Shown here: piece after piece, positions 1 to 5,816 of the stretch
Position numbering within the stretch: the stretch's first letter is position 1
How the letters are laid out: every line of letters starts with the position of its first letter
Assembly: GCA_944325295.1 (NCBI GenBank)
Contig: CALUZL010000155.1
Location: 1-8,262 of the forward strand
From: an uncultured Erysipelotrichaceae bacterium
GTDB lineage: Bacteria > Bacillota_I > Bacilli_A > Erysipelotrichales > Erysipelotrichaceae
Direction of reading: 5' to 3'
DNA: 8,262 nt
Position numbers and translations under genes: made by a program
The notes under the pieces: generated by a model
Seen by the model: only the letters and a program-made list of their open reading frames with translations
What the model was told of the DNA's origin: nothing
Database searches by the model: none

Positions 1-1257
1 ATAAAAAGATCGGTAAAATATGAAATATACCGATTTTTAGATATTACGGATACAGATATAGGTGGCAACACAACAGAGGCAAGTCAAAAAAAGATAAAGG
101 CAACTATAATAAGTCCGCAAGAAACAACAGGATTACAAAATGGAATAAGAATAGTATCTTTTATGATGTCGGCAGAAACGTTAATTAAGAATTGTTATGT
201 TCTGCGTAAAGATAATTGGGAAGATTCGGCTACACTTTATCAGCGATTAATTAGAAAAGAAAAAATAAAAAGTATTAGAGAATTTTTAGCTAAAAAGGGA
301 CAGGCGTTTTATAATAATATTATTGTTGCATTGCCAGATGGGGTTTATTTTGAAGATAAAGATATGAAAATTAAAACTGTAGAAGAATTTGACGCTTATA
401 ATGTGTGTAGCATGATTTTGCCTGATCGCATGAATAGTATTTGCATAATAGATGGGCAGCATAGGGTCTATGCCCATTATGAGGGAGATACTAAGGACGT
501 CAATGAAGCAAAGATTGCAACTTTGAGAAAAAAACTTCACTTACTTGTGACGGGTTTAGTTTTTCCACCGCAGATGTCTATTACAGAAAGGACTCGTATA
601 CAGAGCGAGATTTTTCTTGAAATTAATTCAAAAGCAAAACCTGTACCGCCAGATATTATATTACATATTGAGCAATTGAAAAGTCCGTTGTCTGATAGAG
701 GGTTGGCAAGAGCAATTATTGAACGATTAAATAAGGAACATATTTTCTTAAATAAATTTGAAATGTCAGCGCTTGATGAAGGAAAGATAAAGATTGCATC
801 TATTATTAAGTTTGCATTAAGATATCTGGTGACAATTGAGCCGAAAGAAAAAGAAAGTTTTTATTCATATTGGGATGGGGATAAAAATGCATTATTAAAA
901 TTACAAGATGATGCTTTTGAATCATATTTGTCTTTTTGCGTGAAAAATTTATCGGTATATTTTTCTGCTCTAAGAAAGAATTTTATTGATGATTGGAATG
1001 ATCCTACATCAAAGCTTTTGTCAGTTATTTCGATAAATGGTTTTATAATTGCTTATAATCGATTCCTAAATATATATGGAATAAAAGATTTTACTTTTTT
1101 TGATAAGCAATTTAAAAATTTAAAAACAGATTTCTCAAAAGAAAAATTCCCATATACATCTAGCAGATATAAACAGTTTTCGGAAGAAATACTCAAGGAT
1201 GCATTATTTGTTGGTCTTAATGGAGAAGATAAGGAAAAAGAAAATGAAAACGAATAG
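1..1257 (+). CDS. DGQHR-domain protein (DndB-like), 5' end outside window
   Basis: Frame 1 is open from the first base, and no ATG, GTG or TTG occurs in it before the ATG at 163. The 54 codons before that ATG read as real protein and run smoothly into the domain (IVSF-MMSAETLIKN-CYVLRKDNW), so the gene most likely enters from the left and 163 is not its true start. About 418 residues are visible. The name-giving DGQHR motif is at window residues 151-155 (nt 451-465), within IIDGQHRVYAHY. Before it lie the usual YQR and FLAKKGQAFYNNIIVALP segments; after it comes FLEINSKAKPVPPDII, typical of the family. DGQHR proteins include DndB, the regulator of DNA phosphorothioation, and many members of unknown function in defence islands. 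No dnd genes are visible, so a DndB role is not claimed. The C-terminus is highly charged (KDKEKENENE-like). It ends in TAG at 1255-1257, and about 220 bp without genes follow. Confidence 0.85.
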   Translation: MKRSVKYEIYRFLDITDTDIGGNTTEASQKKIKATIISPQETTGLQNGIRIVSFMMSAETLIKNCYVLRKDNWEDSATLYQRLIRKEKIKSIREFLAKKGQAFYNNIIVALPDGVYFEDKDMKIKTVEEFDAYNVCSMILPDRMNSICIIDGQHRVYAHYEGDTKDVNEAKIATLRKKLHLLVTGLVFPPQMSITERTRIQSEIFLEINSKAKPVPPDIILHIEQLKSPLSDRGLARAIIERLNKEHIFLNKFEMSALDEGKIKIASIIKFALRYLVTIEPKEKESFYSYWDGDKNALLKLQDDAFESYLSFCVKNLSVYFSALRKNFIDDWNDPTSKLLSVISINGFIIAYNRFLNIYGIKDFTFFDKQFKNLKTDFSKEKFPYTSSRYKQFSEEILKDALFVGLNGEDKEKENENE

Positions 1258-1261
1258 AAAA

Positions 1262-1294
1262 TGATAACAATTCTGTGATAACAGATTGATAACA
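1262..1294. repeat. Three direct copies of TGATAACA
   Basis: TGATAACA occurs at 1262-1269, 1276-1283 and 1287-1294, with start-to-start spacings of 14 and 11 bp. The middle copy lies in an imperfect palindrome, CTGT-GATA-ACAG (1273-1284). The cluster starts 5 bp after the DGQHR stop codon. It could be a protein-binding cluster or a chance AT-rich pattern; no function is assigned. Confidence 0.5.
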
Positions 1295-1336
1295 CTGGCA
1301 GAAACAGATCTAGAGATATGACAGTTGGAAACAAAT

Positions 1337-1450
1337 AAAATCAAATAGAGCTAAGCTACCTATACAAAACTGCATAGAACTAGGTTTGATTTTGCAAGTT
1401 CGAGTGAGCAGGTTGCTTCAAGAACCCCTGTAAAATACAGAGCTTTTTAA
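1337..1450 (+). ncRNA. Candidate structured RNA, tracrRNA-like (speculative)
   Basis: Three things point to a structured transcript. First, there is a nested hairpin: GTTC (1398-1401) pairs with GAAC (1422-1425), and inside it AGCA (1407-1410) pairs with TGCT (1414-1417) around a GGT loop. Second, CTGTA (1428-1432) pairs with TACAG (1436-1440), followed by five Ts (1444-1448). Third, upstream of these, CAAAACTGCATAG (about 1365-1377) is one mismatch away from the anti-repeat core CAAAACAGCATAG of the Streptococcus pyogenes tracrRNA. Its reverse complement reads CTATGCAGTTTTG, like the matching part of a type II-A CRISPR repeat. The order anti-repeat, hairpins, T-run is that of a tracrRNA. However, no nexus consensus, CRISPR array or cas9 is visible here. 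It may be an orphan relic or a coincidence. Confidence 0.28.
1428..1448 (+). terminator. Weak intrinsic terminator-like hairpin
   Basis: A 5-bp stem, CTGTA/TACAG, has a 3-base loop (AAA) and is followed, after AGC, by five Ts. The stem is short and the T-run is offset by three bases, so termination would be weak at best. It could end the DGQHR transcript or the candidate small RNA described above. Confidence 0.3.
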
Positions 1451-1477
1451 TGATTGACTCTCGCAAATGTATATTAA

Positions 1478-1905
1478 TTTAATGTTTCTTTAGAAAACGG
1501 TACTACTTTAGCTACAATAACCGCCTATGAAGGTGATTCATATATCACTACCTTAAAAACGGGTGACTTCTTACTCACTAAAGTCGATGAATGGAATCAA
1601 AACGCAGGTGCTGGTCATGTCTATTGCATCCGGTATGCAAAACAAGACGCAAATGGTACAGCCGTCGATGAGAATGGTACTAGATGGTCAAAATATGAGC
1701 CATTTGTAAGTGAACCAGATTGGAACGATGGTCAAACACATTGACTTACACAACGGACGCAAATGGTAAGTTTAAAGCGACTGGTTTACCTTCTGATGGC
1801 AATTGGAACGATGGAACACCGATCGGTACATATATCATCCAAGAAGCCGATACAACTAATCCTTATCGGCCCAATGGTAGGCAATATGTCTTTGCTGTTT
1901 ATACT
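1478..1905 (+). pseudogene. Remnant of SpaA/Cna-B-type surface protein domain, frameshifted
   Basis: Translation gives one SpaA-like prealbumin-fold domain split over two frames. Frame 2 (1478-1744) reads ...TTLKTGDFLLTKVD... then GAGHVYCIRYAKQDANG... and stops at TGA 1742-1744. Frame 1 continues with LTYTTDANGKFKATGLP, then GTPIGTYIIQEADTTNPY and RQYVFAVYT. The order LTKVD, then TDANGKF-x-x-GLP, then GTY-x-I-x-E is the classic layout of these domains in Gram-positive pilins and adhesins, where they build the stalk. The frame changes between about 1731 and 1756, as if one base was lost. There is no start codon with a ribosome binding site, no signal peptide and no LPXTG sorting signal, so this is a non-functional fragment. 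On the right it runs directly into the truncated DUF4391 gene. Two 13-bp direct repeats inside it (GACGCAAATGGTA at 1646 and 1756; ATTGGAACGATGG at 1719 and 1802) encode DANG and WNDG. Confidence 0.72.
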
Positions 1906-2317
1906 AAAGAGAAGAGAGTTCGATGATAAGGCTGTTATTATGTTATCTAAGCTAATTCCACAAAATATGATCGTAATTTTGCAATATAATAATGAATGTA
2001 AAATTGCGGTATATCATATAAAACTGTTTCAAACAGATTGGATGGAAAAAGATAAACTGAAATTAGATATAAGAGGTATTGATCTTTATAAAGCATGGGA
2101 AAACATCGTTTCTGATATAGGAAACTTTGAATTGACCATAGGAAAAGATCTCAGAGAGCAAATTGCAATCAATGACAAGATCAACAAACTTAAAAAAGAA
2201 ATTGAAAGATTAGAAAAGCAAGCGAGATCTGAAAAACAACCAAAAAAGAAATACGAATTCGTATTAGAAGAAAGAAAGCTCAAAAAAGAGTTAAAGACTT
2301 TACTAGAGTCGATATGA
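1901..2317 (+). pseudogene. DUF4391 protein, N-terminal part missing
   Basis: From about ILKRREFDDKAVIMLSKLIPQN to the stop TGA at 2315-2317, 138 residues match the C-terminal part of DUF4391 proteins as I know them. A core (MLSKLIPQNMIVILQYNNE, then IAVYHIKLFQTDW, then LYKAWENIVSDIG) is followed by a lysine-rich coiled coil (INDKINKLKKEIERLEKQA...). The family is usually a little over 200 residues, so roughly 70-90 are missing. Upstream, the same frame is open back to 1763 but encodes no DUF4391 sequence there, because that stretch is the SpaA fragment read out of frame. A shortened protein of 125 residues could start at the ATG at 1940, which has AAGG eight bases before it. DUF4391 genes typically precede type III mod genes. 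The function is unknown. Here the gene ends 16 bp before mod, in the ordinary operon position, so only its head was lost. Confidence 0.75.
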
Positions 2318-2333
2318 TAGAGAGGTATAGAGA

Positions 2334-4208
2334 ATGGAAAAATTGAAGATGCAAACAGCAAATAAAGCAAATGAAAATTACAAAAAGTTAGCGGAAATGT
2401 TTCCTAATGCTGTAACAGAAACAATAGATGAAAACGGCGAAGTAGTACGAGCTATCGATAAGGATGTGCTTATGCAAGAGATATCTTGCAAAGTCGTCGA
2501 AGGAAATGAAGAACGTTATCAGTTTACTTGGCCTGATAAAAAGAAGTCTGTACTACTCGCTAACGCACCAATAAGCAAAACACTTCGTCCCTGCAGGGAA
2601 GAGAGTGTAGATTTTGATAATACCGAAAATCTCTATATTGAAGGCGATAATTTAGAAGTGCTAAAACTTCTTCAAGAAACATACCTTGGTAAAATAAAAA
2701 TGATCTATATCGATCCGCCATACAATACAGGAAACGACTTTGTTTATGAAGATGATTTCGCACAGAGCGCTGAGGAATATCTTGCAAATAGTGGGCAGCT
2801 TGATGATGATGGTAATCGTATGGTACACAACGCTGAAACCAATGGACGTTTTCACACAGATTGGCTAAATATGATTTACCCAAGATTAAAGCTGTCAAAG
2901 GATGTATTGGCTGATGACGGAGTTATTTTTATTTCAATCGATGATAATGAACAAGAAAATCTTAAAAAGTGTTGTGATGAGATTTTTGGGACGCAAAATT
3001 TCATTGCTCAGATTGTATGGGAAAGGTCTTATTCCCCCATTAATCTTATGAAACACTTTTCTACATCCCATGATTACATTATTTGTTATGCGAAGAATAT
3101 CGAGAAAGCAGTTTGCAATGGAATTGTGAGGAGCGAAGAAGCAAACAGTAGATATTCTAATCCAGATAATGATCCAAGGGGGGTATGGAAATCAAGTGAT
3201 TTATCAGTTGGACCTGCAGTGCCTGAAAATGTTTATCCAATAATGACGCCTGCTGGTCGAGTGGTAGAGCCTCCAGCCGGGAGAAGCTGGAGTCTCTCTA
3301 AAAACGCCTTTTTAGAGAGACTCCAGGATAATAGAATATGGTTTGGTCAAGACGGAAACAATGTACCGTCAATGAAAAGATTTCTATCCGAACTAAGAAA
3401 AGAAGGGGTAACTCCCATGACTACTTGGAAATACACTGAAGTAGATCATAGTCAAGGAGCTACGCAAAAATTATCCAAATTGTTTGATGGTAAGAAATTA
3501 TTTGACTATCCAAAACCTGTGCCATTGATTAAAAGATGTTTACAGCTATATACAGATAAAGACTGTATTGTTTTAGATTTTTTCTCTGGCTCAGCCACAA
3601 CTGCGCATGCGGTTATGGAACTAAATGCAGATGATGGTGGTAAGCGGAGGTTTGTTATGGTTCAGTTACCGGAATTGACCGACACAAAAGGAGAAGCTTA
3701 CAAGGCTGGTTACAAAAACATTTGCGAGATAGGTAAGGAACGTATTCGCCGTGCAGGCGCTAAAATAAAAGAAGATAGTCCTTTAATTACACTGGATCTT
3801 GATACCGGTTTTCGCGTACTAAAGTGTGATACTTCTAATATGAAAGATGTGTACTACAATCCATCTGATTATGAACCAAATTTATTATCATCGCTCGAAG
3901 ATAATATTAAAGAGGGCAGAACTCCTGAAGACTTATTGTTCCAAGTAATGCTTGATCTTGGTATACTTCTTTCAAGCAAGATAGAAGAAATAACGATTGC
4001 TGGTAAAAAAGTATTCAGTGTGGAAGATAATTATTTGATTGCTTGTTTTGATAAAAATATAACTGATGAGACTATAATTGAAATTGCAAAACGGAGACCT
4101 TATTATTTTGTAATGCGTGATAGTTCATTGGCAAACGATAGTGTCGCAACAAATTTTGAACAGATTTTCGCAACTTATAGTCCTGATACAATAAGGAAGG
4201 TGTTATAA
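2334..4208 (+). CDS. mod: Type III restriction-modification DNA methyltransferase (Mod)
   Basis: A complete 624-residue type III Mod subunit. It transfers a methyl group from S-adenosylmethionine to adenine N6 in one strand of the recognition site and supplies site recognition to the Mod-Res complex. Motif IV DPPY (residues 127-130, in IYIDPPYNTGNDF) comes before motif I (LDFFSGSATTAHAV, about 414-427), which is the beta-class order expected for type III. Residues about 230-370 form the target-recognition region, with DPRGVW (280-285), the family segment NRIWFGQDGNNVPSMKRFLSE (about 333-353), and HDYIICYAKN (246-255). The start is the ATG at 2334 with AGAGG at 2321-2325, 16 bp after the DUF4391 remnant. 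The length is normal and no frame is broken, so the enzyme should work. A perfect 18-bp inverted repeat (codons 318-331) lies in the recognition region. A G6 tract at 3178-3183 encodes part of DPRGVW. The specificity cannot be read from sequence. Confidence 0.95.
   Translation: MEKLKMQTANKANENYKKLAEMFPNAVTETIDENGEVVRAIDKDVLMQEISCKVVEGNEERYQFTWPDKKKSVLLANAPISKTLRPCREESVDFDNTENLYIEGDNLEVLKLLQETYLGKIKMIYIDPPYNTGNDFVYEDDFAQSAEEYLANSGQLDDDGNRMVHNAETNGRFHTDWLNMIYPRLKLSKDVLADDGVIFISIDDNEQENLKKCCDEIFGTQNFIAQIVWERSYSPINLMKHFSTSHDYIICYAKNIEKAVCNGIVRSEEANSRYSNPDNDPRGVWKSSDLSVGPAVPENVYPIMTPAGRVVEPPAGRSWSLSKNAFLERLQDNRIWFGQDGNNVPSMKRFLSELRKEGVTPMTTWKYTEVDHSQGATQKLSKLFDGKKLFDYPKPVPLIKRCLQLYTDKDCIVLDFFSGSATTAHAVMELNADDGGKRRFVMVQLPELTDTKGEAYKAGYKNICEIGKERIRRAGAKIKEDSPLITLDLDTGFRVLKCDTSNMKDVYYNPSDYEPNLLSSLEDNIKEGRTPEDLLFQVMLDLGILLSSKIEEITIAGKKVFSVEDNYLIACFDKNITDETIIEIAKRRPYYFVMRDSSLANDSVATNFEQIFATYSPDTIRKVL
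3267..3296. repeat. Second inverted repeat sharing an arm with the 18-bp one
   Basis: GAG-c-CTCCAGC (3267-3277) pairs with GCTGGAG-t-CTC (3286-3296): 10 of 11 positions, with an eight-base loop. Its right arm overlaps the left arm of the 18-bp repeat, so the two hairpins cannot form at once. CTCCAG thus occurs on both sides of CTGGAG. Confidence 0.75.
3287..3326. repeat. Perfect 18-bp inverted repeat inside mod
   Basis: The left arm at 3287-3304 (CTGGAGTCTCTCTAAAAA) is exactly complementary to the right arm at 3309-3326, with a four-base CGCC loop. It lies in frame in mod and encodes residues 318-331 (SWSLSKNAFLERLQ). A perfect 18-bp stem in coding sequence is unusual. It should form a stable mRNA hairpin. 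A cruciform, or an origin by template switching, is also possible. Confidence 0.9.
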
Positions 4209-4209
4209 A

Positions 4210-5670
4210 ATGGAAAACCTAGAGTTGTTAGTAAACGAATTAAGAAAGTATCAAAGCGAAACTAATTGGTTTGAGTTTAAATGTAACAATTATGATCCTG
4301 ATATGATAGGTCAAGATATAAGTGCATTAGCGAACAGTGCTGTTTTGGCTGAAAAATCTTGTGCGTATATGATATGGGGAATAGATGATCGAACACATGA
4401 TATAGTAGGTACTGAAAAAGACCAATACACATTAAAAGTAGGAAATCAAGAAATTGAAAGCTGGCTCAGAAATCTTATTTCTAAAAATGCAGAATTTGAA
4501 TTTCATAAATTGCTAATGAAAGATGGAAACGGAGAGAACAAGGATATTGTTGTTTTAATTATTCATAAAGCAACTGGTCAAACTGTTACGTTTAAAAAGG
4601 TAGACTACATTAGGGTGGGAAGCTATACAAAAAAACTTATTGATCATCCGCAATTAAGAGCTCAACTTTGGGACAAGATTCGCAATAATCATTTTGAAGA
4701 ACAAATTGCCATAAAAGATTTGTCATTGGAAGAAATCGCACATTATATAGATTGTTCTATATATTTTGAAAATAGCGGAATTCCTATTCCTACAGATCTG
4801 AATAGTATTGCTCACTATTTAATGGAAGAATCTATAATCGTAAAACAAGATAATGGAAAATATGCTATAACAAATCTCGGAGCAATTTTATTCGCTAAAA
4901 AATTATCGTTTTTCCCTAGGTTAGAGAGAAAAGCGATAAGAGTTGTTCAATATCAAGATAAAAGCAGATTAAATATGCTTAAAGAATATGTTGAAAATAT
5001 AGGTTATTCATCAGGTTTTAATGATATATTAAGATATATTGAGGCTCTTTTACCAACTAAAGAAGTAATTACTGGTGCAAAGAGAGAAACAATAACCTCT
5101 TACCCATTGATCGCACTTAGAGAAGCTATTGCTAATGCTCTCATTCACCAAGACTTTTCTATTACTGGAACAGGTGTTGTAGTTGAAATATTTAGCAATA
5201 GAATTGAAATAACAAATCCAGGTATTCCTCTAGTTGATATTTATAGAATCATTGACAATCCCCCGAAATCAAGAAATGAAAAACTAGCTTCATTAATGAG
5301 AAGATTAAGGATGTGTGAAGAATTAGGGACGGGATGGGACAAAATGGTCACTTCTTGTGAGCTGCAGCAGCTACCTACTCCTCGTATTGATATCTACGAA
5401 GAAAATACAAAGGTCACTCTATTTTCAAAAGTTGATTTCTTTGATTTATCTTCACAAGATAAAATCTGGGCATGCTATATGCACGCTTGTATCCAATACA
5501 TACAAGGGGAGTTTTTGACAAATAGTTCTTTAAGAAAACGTTTTGGCCTAGAAGAAAAGTCGTCCGCAAGTGTTTCAAGGCTGATTAAAGAGTCTTGTGA
5601 AAAAGAGATCATTAAGAAGCTTGAAGAAACAGCTCCTAGGCATACAAAATATATCCCTTGGTGGGCATAA
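4210..5670 (+). CDS. AlbA_2 (Schlafen-type) and GHKL-ATPase-fold protein, putative regulator
   Basis: A 486-residue protein of the COG2865 type. The N-terminal part (about 15-150) is an AlbA_2 domain, the fold shared with Schlafen proteins: WFEFK (20-24), ISALANSAVL (37-46), YMIWGIDD (53-60) and YIRVGSYTKKL (133-143). The middle (about 295-400) has a GHKL ATPase pattern: ALREAIANALIHQDF (302-316) holds the E/N/H of the N-box, ITNPGIP (334-340) is a G1-like box, and EELGTGWDKM (370-379) is a G2-like box. The end (about 415-486) looks helical and may be a winged helix. Family members are often annotated as transcriptional regulators or ATP-binding proteins; the biochemical role is not settled. 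The start is the ATG at 4210, one base after the mod stop, with AAGGAAGG at 4193-4200, so it is translated from the mod transcript. Its place between mod and res suggests that it controls or assists the R-M system; control is my inference. Confidence 0.87.
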   Translation: MENLELLVNELRKYQSETNWFEFKCNNYDPDMIGQDISALANSAVLAEKSCAYMIWGIDDRTHDIVGTEKDQYTLKVGNQEIESWLRNLISKNAEFEFHKLLMKDGNGENKDIVVLIIHKATGQTVTFKKVDYIRVGSYTKKLIDHPQLRAQLWDKIRNNHFEEQIAIKDLSLEEIAHYIDCSIYFENSGIPIPTDLNSIAHYLMEESIIVKQDNGKYAITNLGAILFAKKLSFFPRLERKAIRVVQYQDKSRLNMLKEYVENIGYSSGFNDILRYIEALLPTKEVITGAKRETITSYPLIALREAIANALIHQDFSITGTGVVVEIFSNRIEITNPGIPLVDIYRIIDNPPKSRNEKLASLMRRLRMCEELGTGWDKMVTSCELQQLPTPRIDIYEENTKVTLFSKVDFFDLSSQDKIWACYMHACIQYIQGEFLTNSSLRKRFGLEEKSSASVSRLIKESCEKEIIKKLEETAPRHTKYIPWWA

Positions 5671-5671
5671 T

Positions 5672-5694
5672 TTAACTTGCCGGTAACTTGCAGA
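5672..5694 (+). repeat. 23-bp direct repeat, copy 1 (TAACTTGC boxes)
   Basis: TTAACTTGCCGG followed by TAACTTGCAGA. It contains two TAACTTGC boxes, at 5673-5680 and 5684-5691, whose starts are 11 bp apart, close to one helical turn. It begins one base after the stop codon of the upstream gene. The pattern is that expected for a site bound by a protein on one face of the helix. Confidence 0.85.
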
Positions 5695-5757
5695 TTTTAT
5701 TAAATTAAACAAAATGCTACATTTTATGAATAAAATATCGCGTAGTTAATGGTTAGC

Positions 5758-5780
5758 TTAACTTGCCGGTAACTTGCAGA
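5758..5780 (+). repeat. 23-bp direct repeat, copy 2 (TAACTTGC boxes)
   Basis: Identical to copy 1 over 23 bp and 86 bp further on, with boxes at 5759-5766 and 5770-5777. It overlaps the left arm of the inverted repeat GTAACTT/AAGTTAC and lies 37 bp before the res start codon, where a bound protein could block transcription or a hairpin could affect translation. Confidence 0.85.
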
Positions 5781-5792
5781 ATGTTAAGTTAC
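5769..5792. repeat. 7-bp inverted repeat upstream of res
   Basis: GTAACTT (5769-5775) and AAGTTAC (5786-5792) are exact complements with a ten-base spacer. The pair ends 13 bp before the GAGGAGG ribosome binding site of res. It could be an operator half-site pair with one box reversed relative to the direct repeats, or a leader hairpin. Confidence 0.6.
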
Positions 5793-5816
5793 TTCAATAA
5801 AGAGCGAGGAGGAAGA

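Larger units (their letters stand above)
1258..1477. other. Gene-free stretch between DGQHR gene and SpaA remnant
   Basis: No convincing reading frame is present on either strand. The stretch holds three copies of TGATAACA (1262, 1276, 1287), a 9-bp inverted repeat (AAAATCAAA at 1337-1345 against TTTGATTTT at 1385-1393), and two hairpins followed by a T-run (1398-1448). The last part is described separately as a candidate structured RNA. The stretch marks the boundary between the DGQHR gene and the debris upstream of the R-M operon. Confidence 0.6.
5671..5816 (+). promoter_or_regulatory. Regulatory intergenic region before res
   Basis: The 146 bp between the AlbA_2/GHKL stop and res contain two copies of a 23-bp direct repeat, an inverted repeat (GTAACTT at 5769-5775 with AAGTTAC at 5786-5792), and a strong ribosome binding site (GAGGAGG, 5806-5812). 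No clear sigma-70 promoter could be singled out. The other operon genes are spaced by 1 and 16 bp, so this larger gap with repeats points to separate control of res. Confidence 0.55.

Noticed and set aside
4..38. Terminator-like hairpin (ATCGGTA 9-15 with TACCGAT 28-34, then T5)
   Set aside because: It lies inside the open DGQHR reading frame, so it more likely reflects codons than a terminator. It would matter only if the gene started at 163.
163..168. ATG-ATG at 163 as the true start of the DGQHR gene
   Set aside because: The frame is open for 54 codons before it and encodes protein-like sequence that flows into the domain. The ribosome binding site is poor (GGAATAAG, too far away).
1286..1314. 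Promoter TTGATA with TCTAGA at 17 bp for the candidate small RNA
   Set aside because: Good -35, but the -10 matches only three of six consensus bases. It remains possible only if a small RNA is shown.
1454..1483. Promoter TTGACT with TTTAAT at 18 bp
   Set aside because: The -35 is fair but the -10 is poor and the sequence is AT-rich. Several equally good pairs exist nearby, so it cannot be supported.
1763..1900. N-terminal extension of the DUF4391 frame from the ATG at 1763
   Set aside because: In this stretch the other frame encodes a clear SpaA domain (TTDANGKF, GTYIIQE), and the extension matches nothing expected in DUF4391.
2560..2898. Minus-strand reading frames inside mod
   Set aside because: They overlap the conserved catalytic part of mod, including DPPY, and encode no recognisable protein.
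5357..5375. Near-palindrome AGCTGC-A-GCAGCT in the AlbA_2/GHKL gene
   Set aside because: It is short, lies inside coding sequence and has no loop. This is expected by chance.
5671..5816. CRISPR array from the 23-bp repeats
   Set aside because: There are only two copies with an 86-bp period, an internal direct-repeat structure and no cas genes. It fits an operator better.
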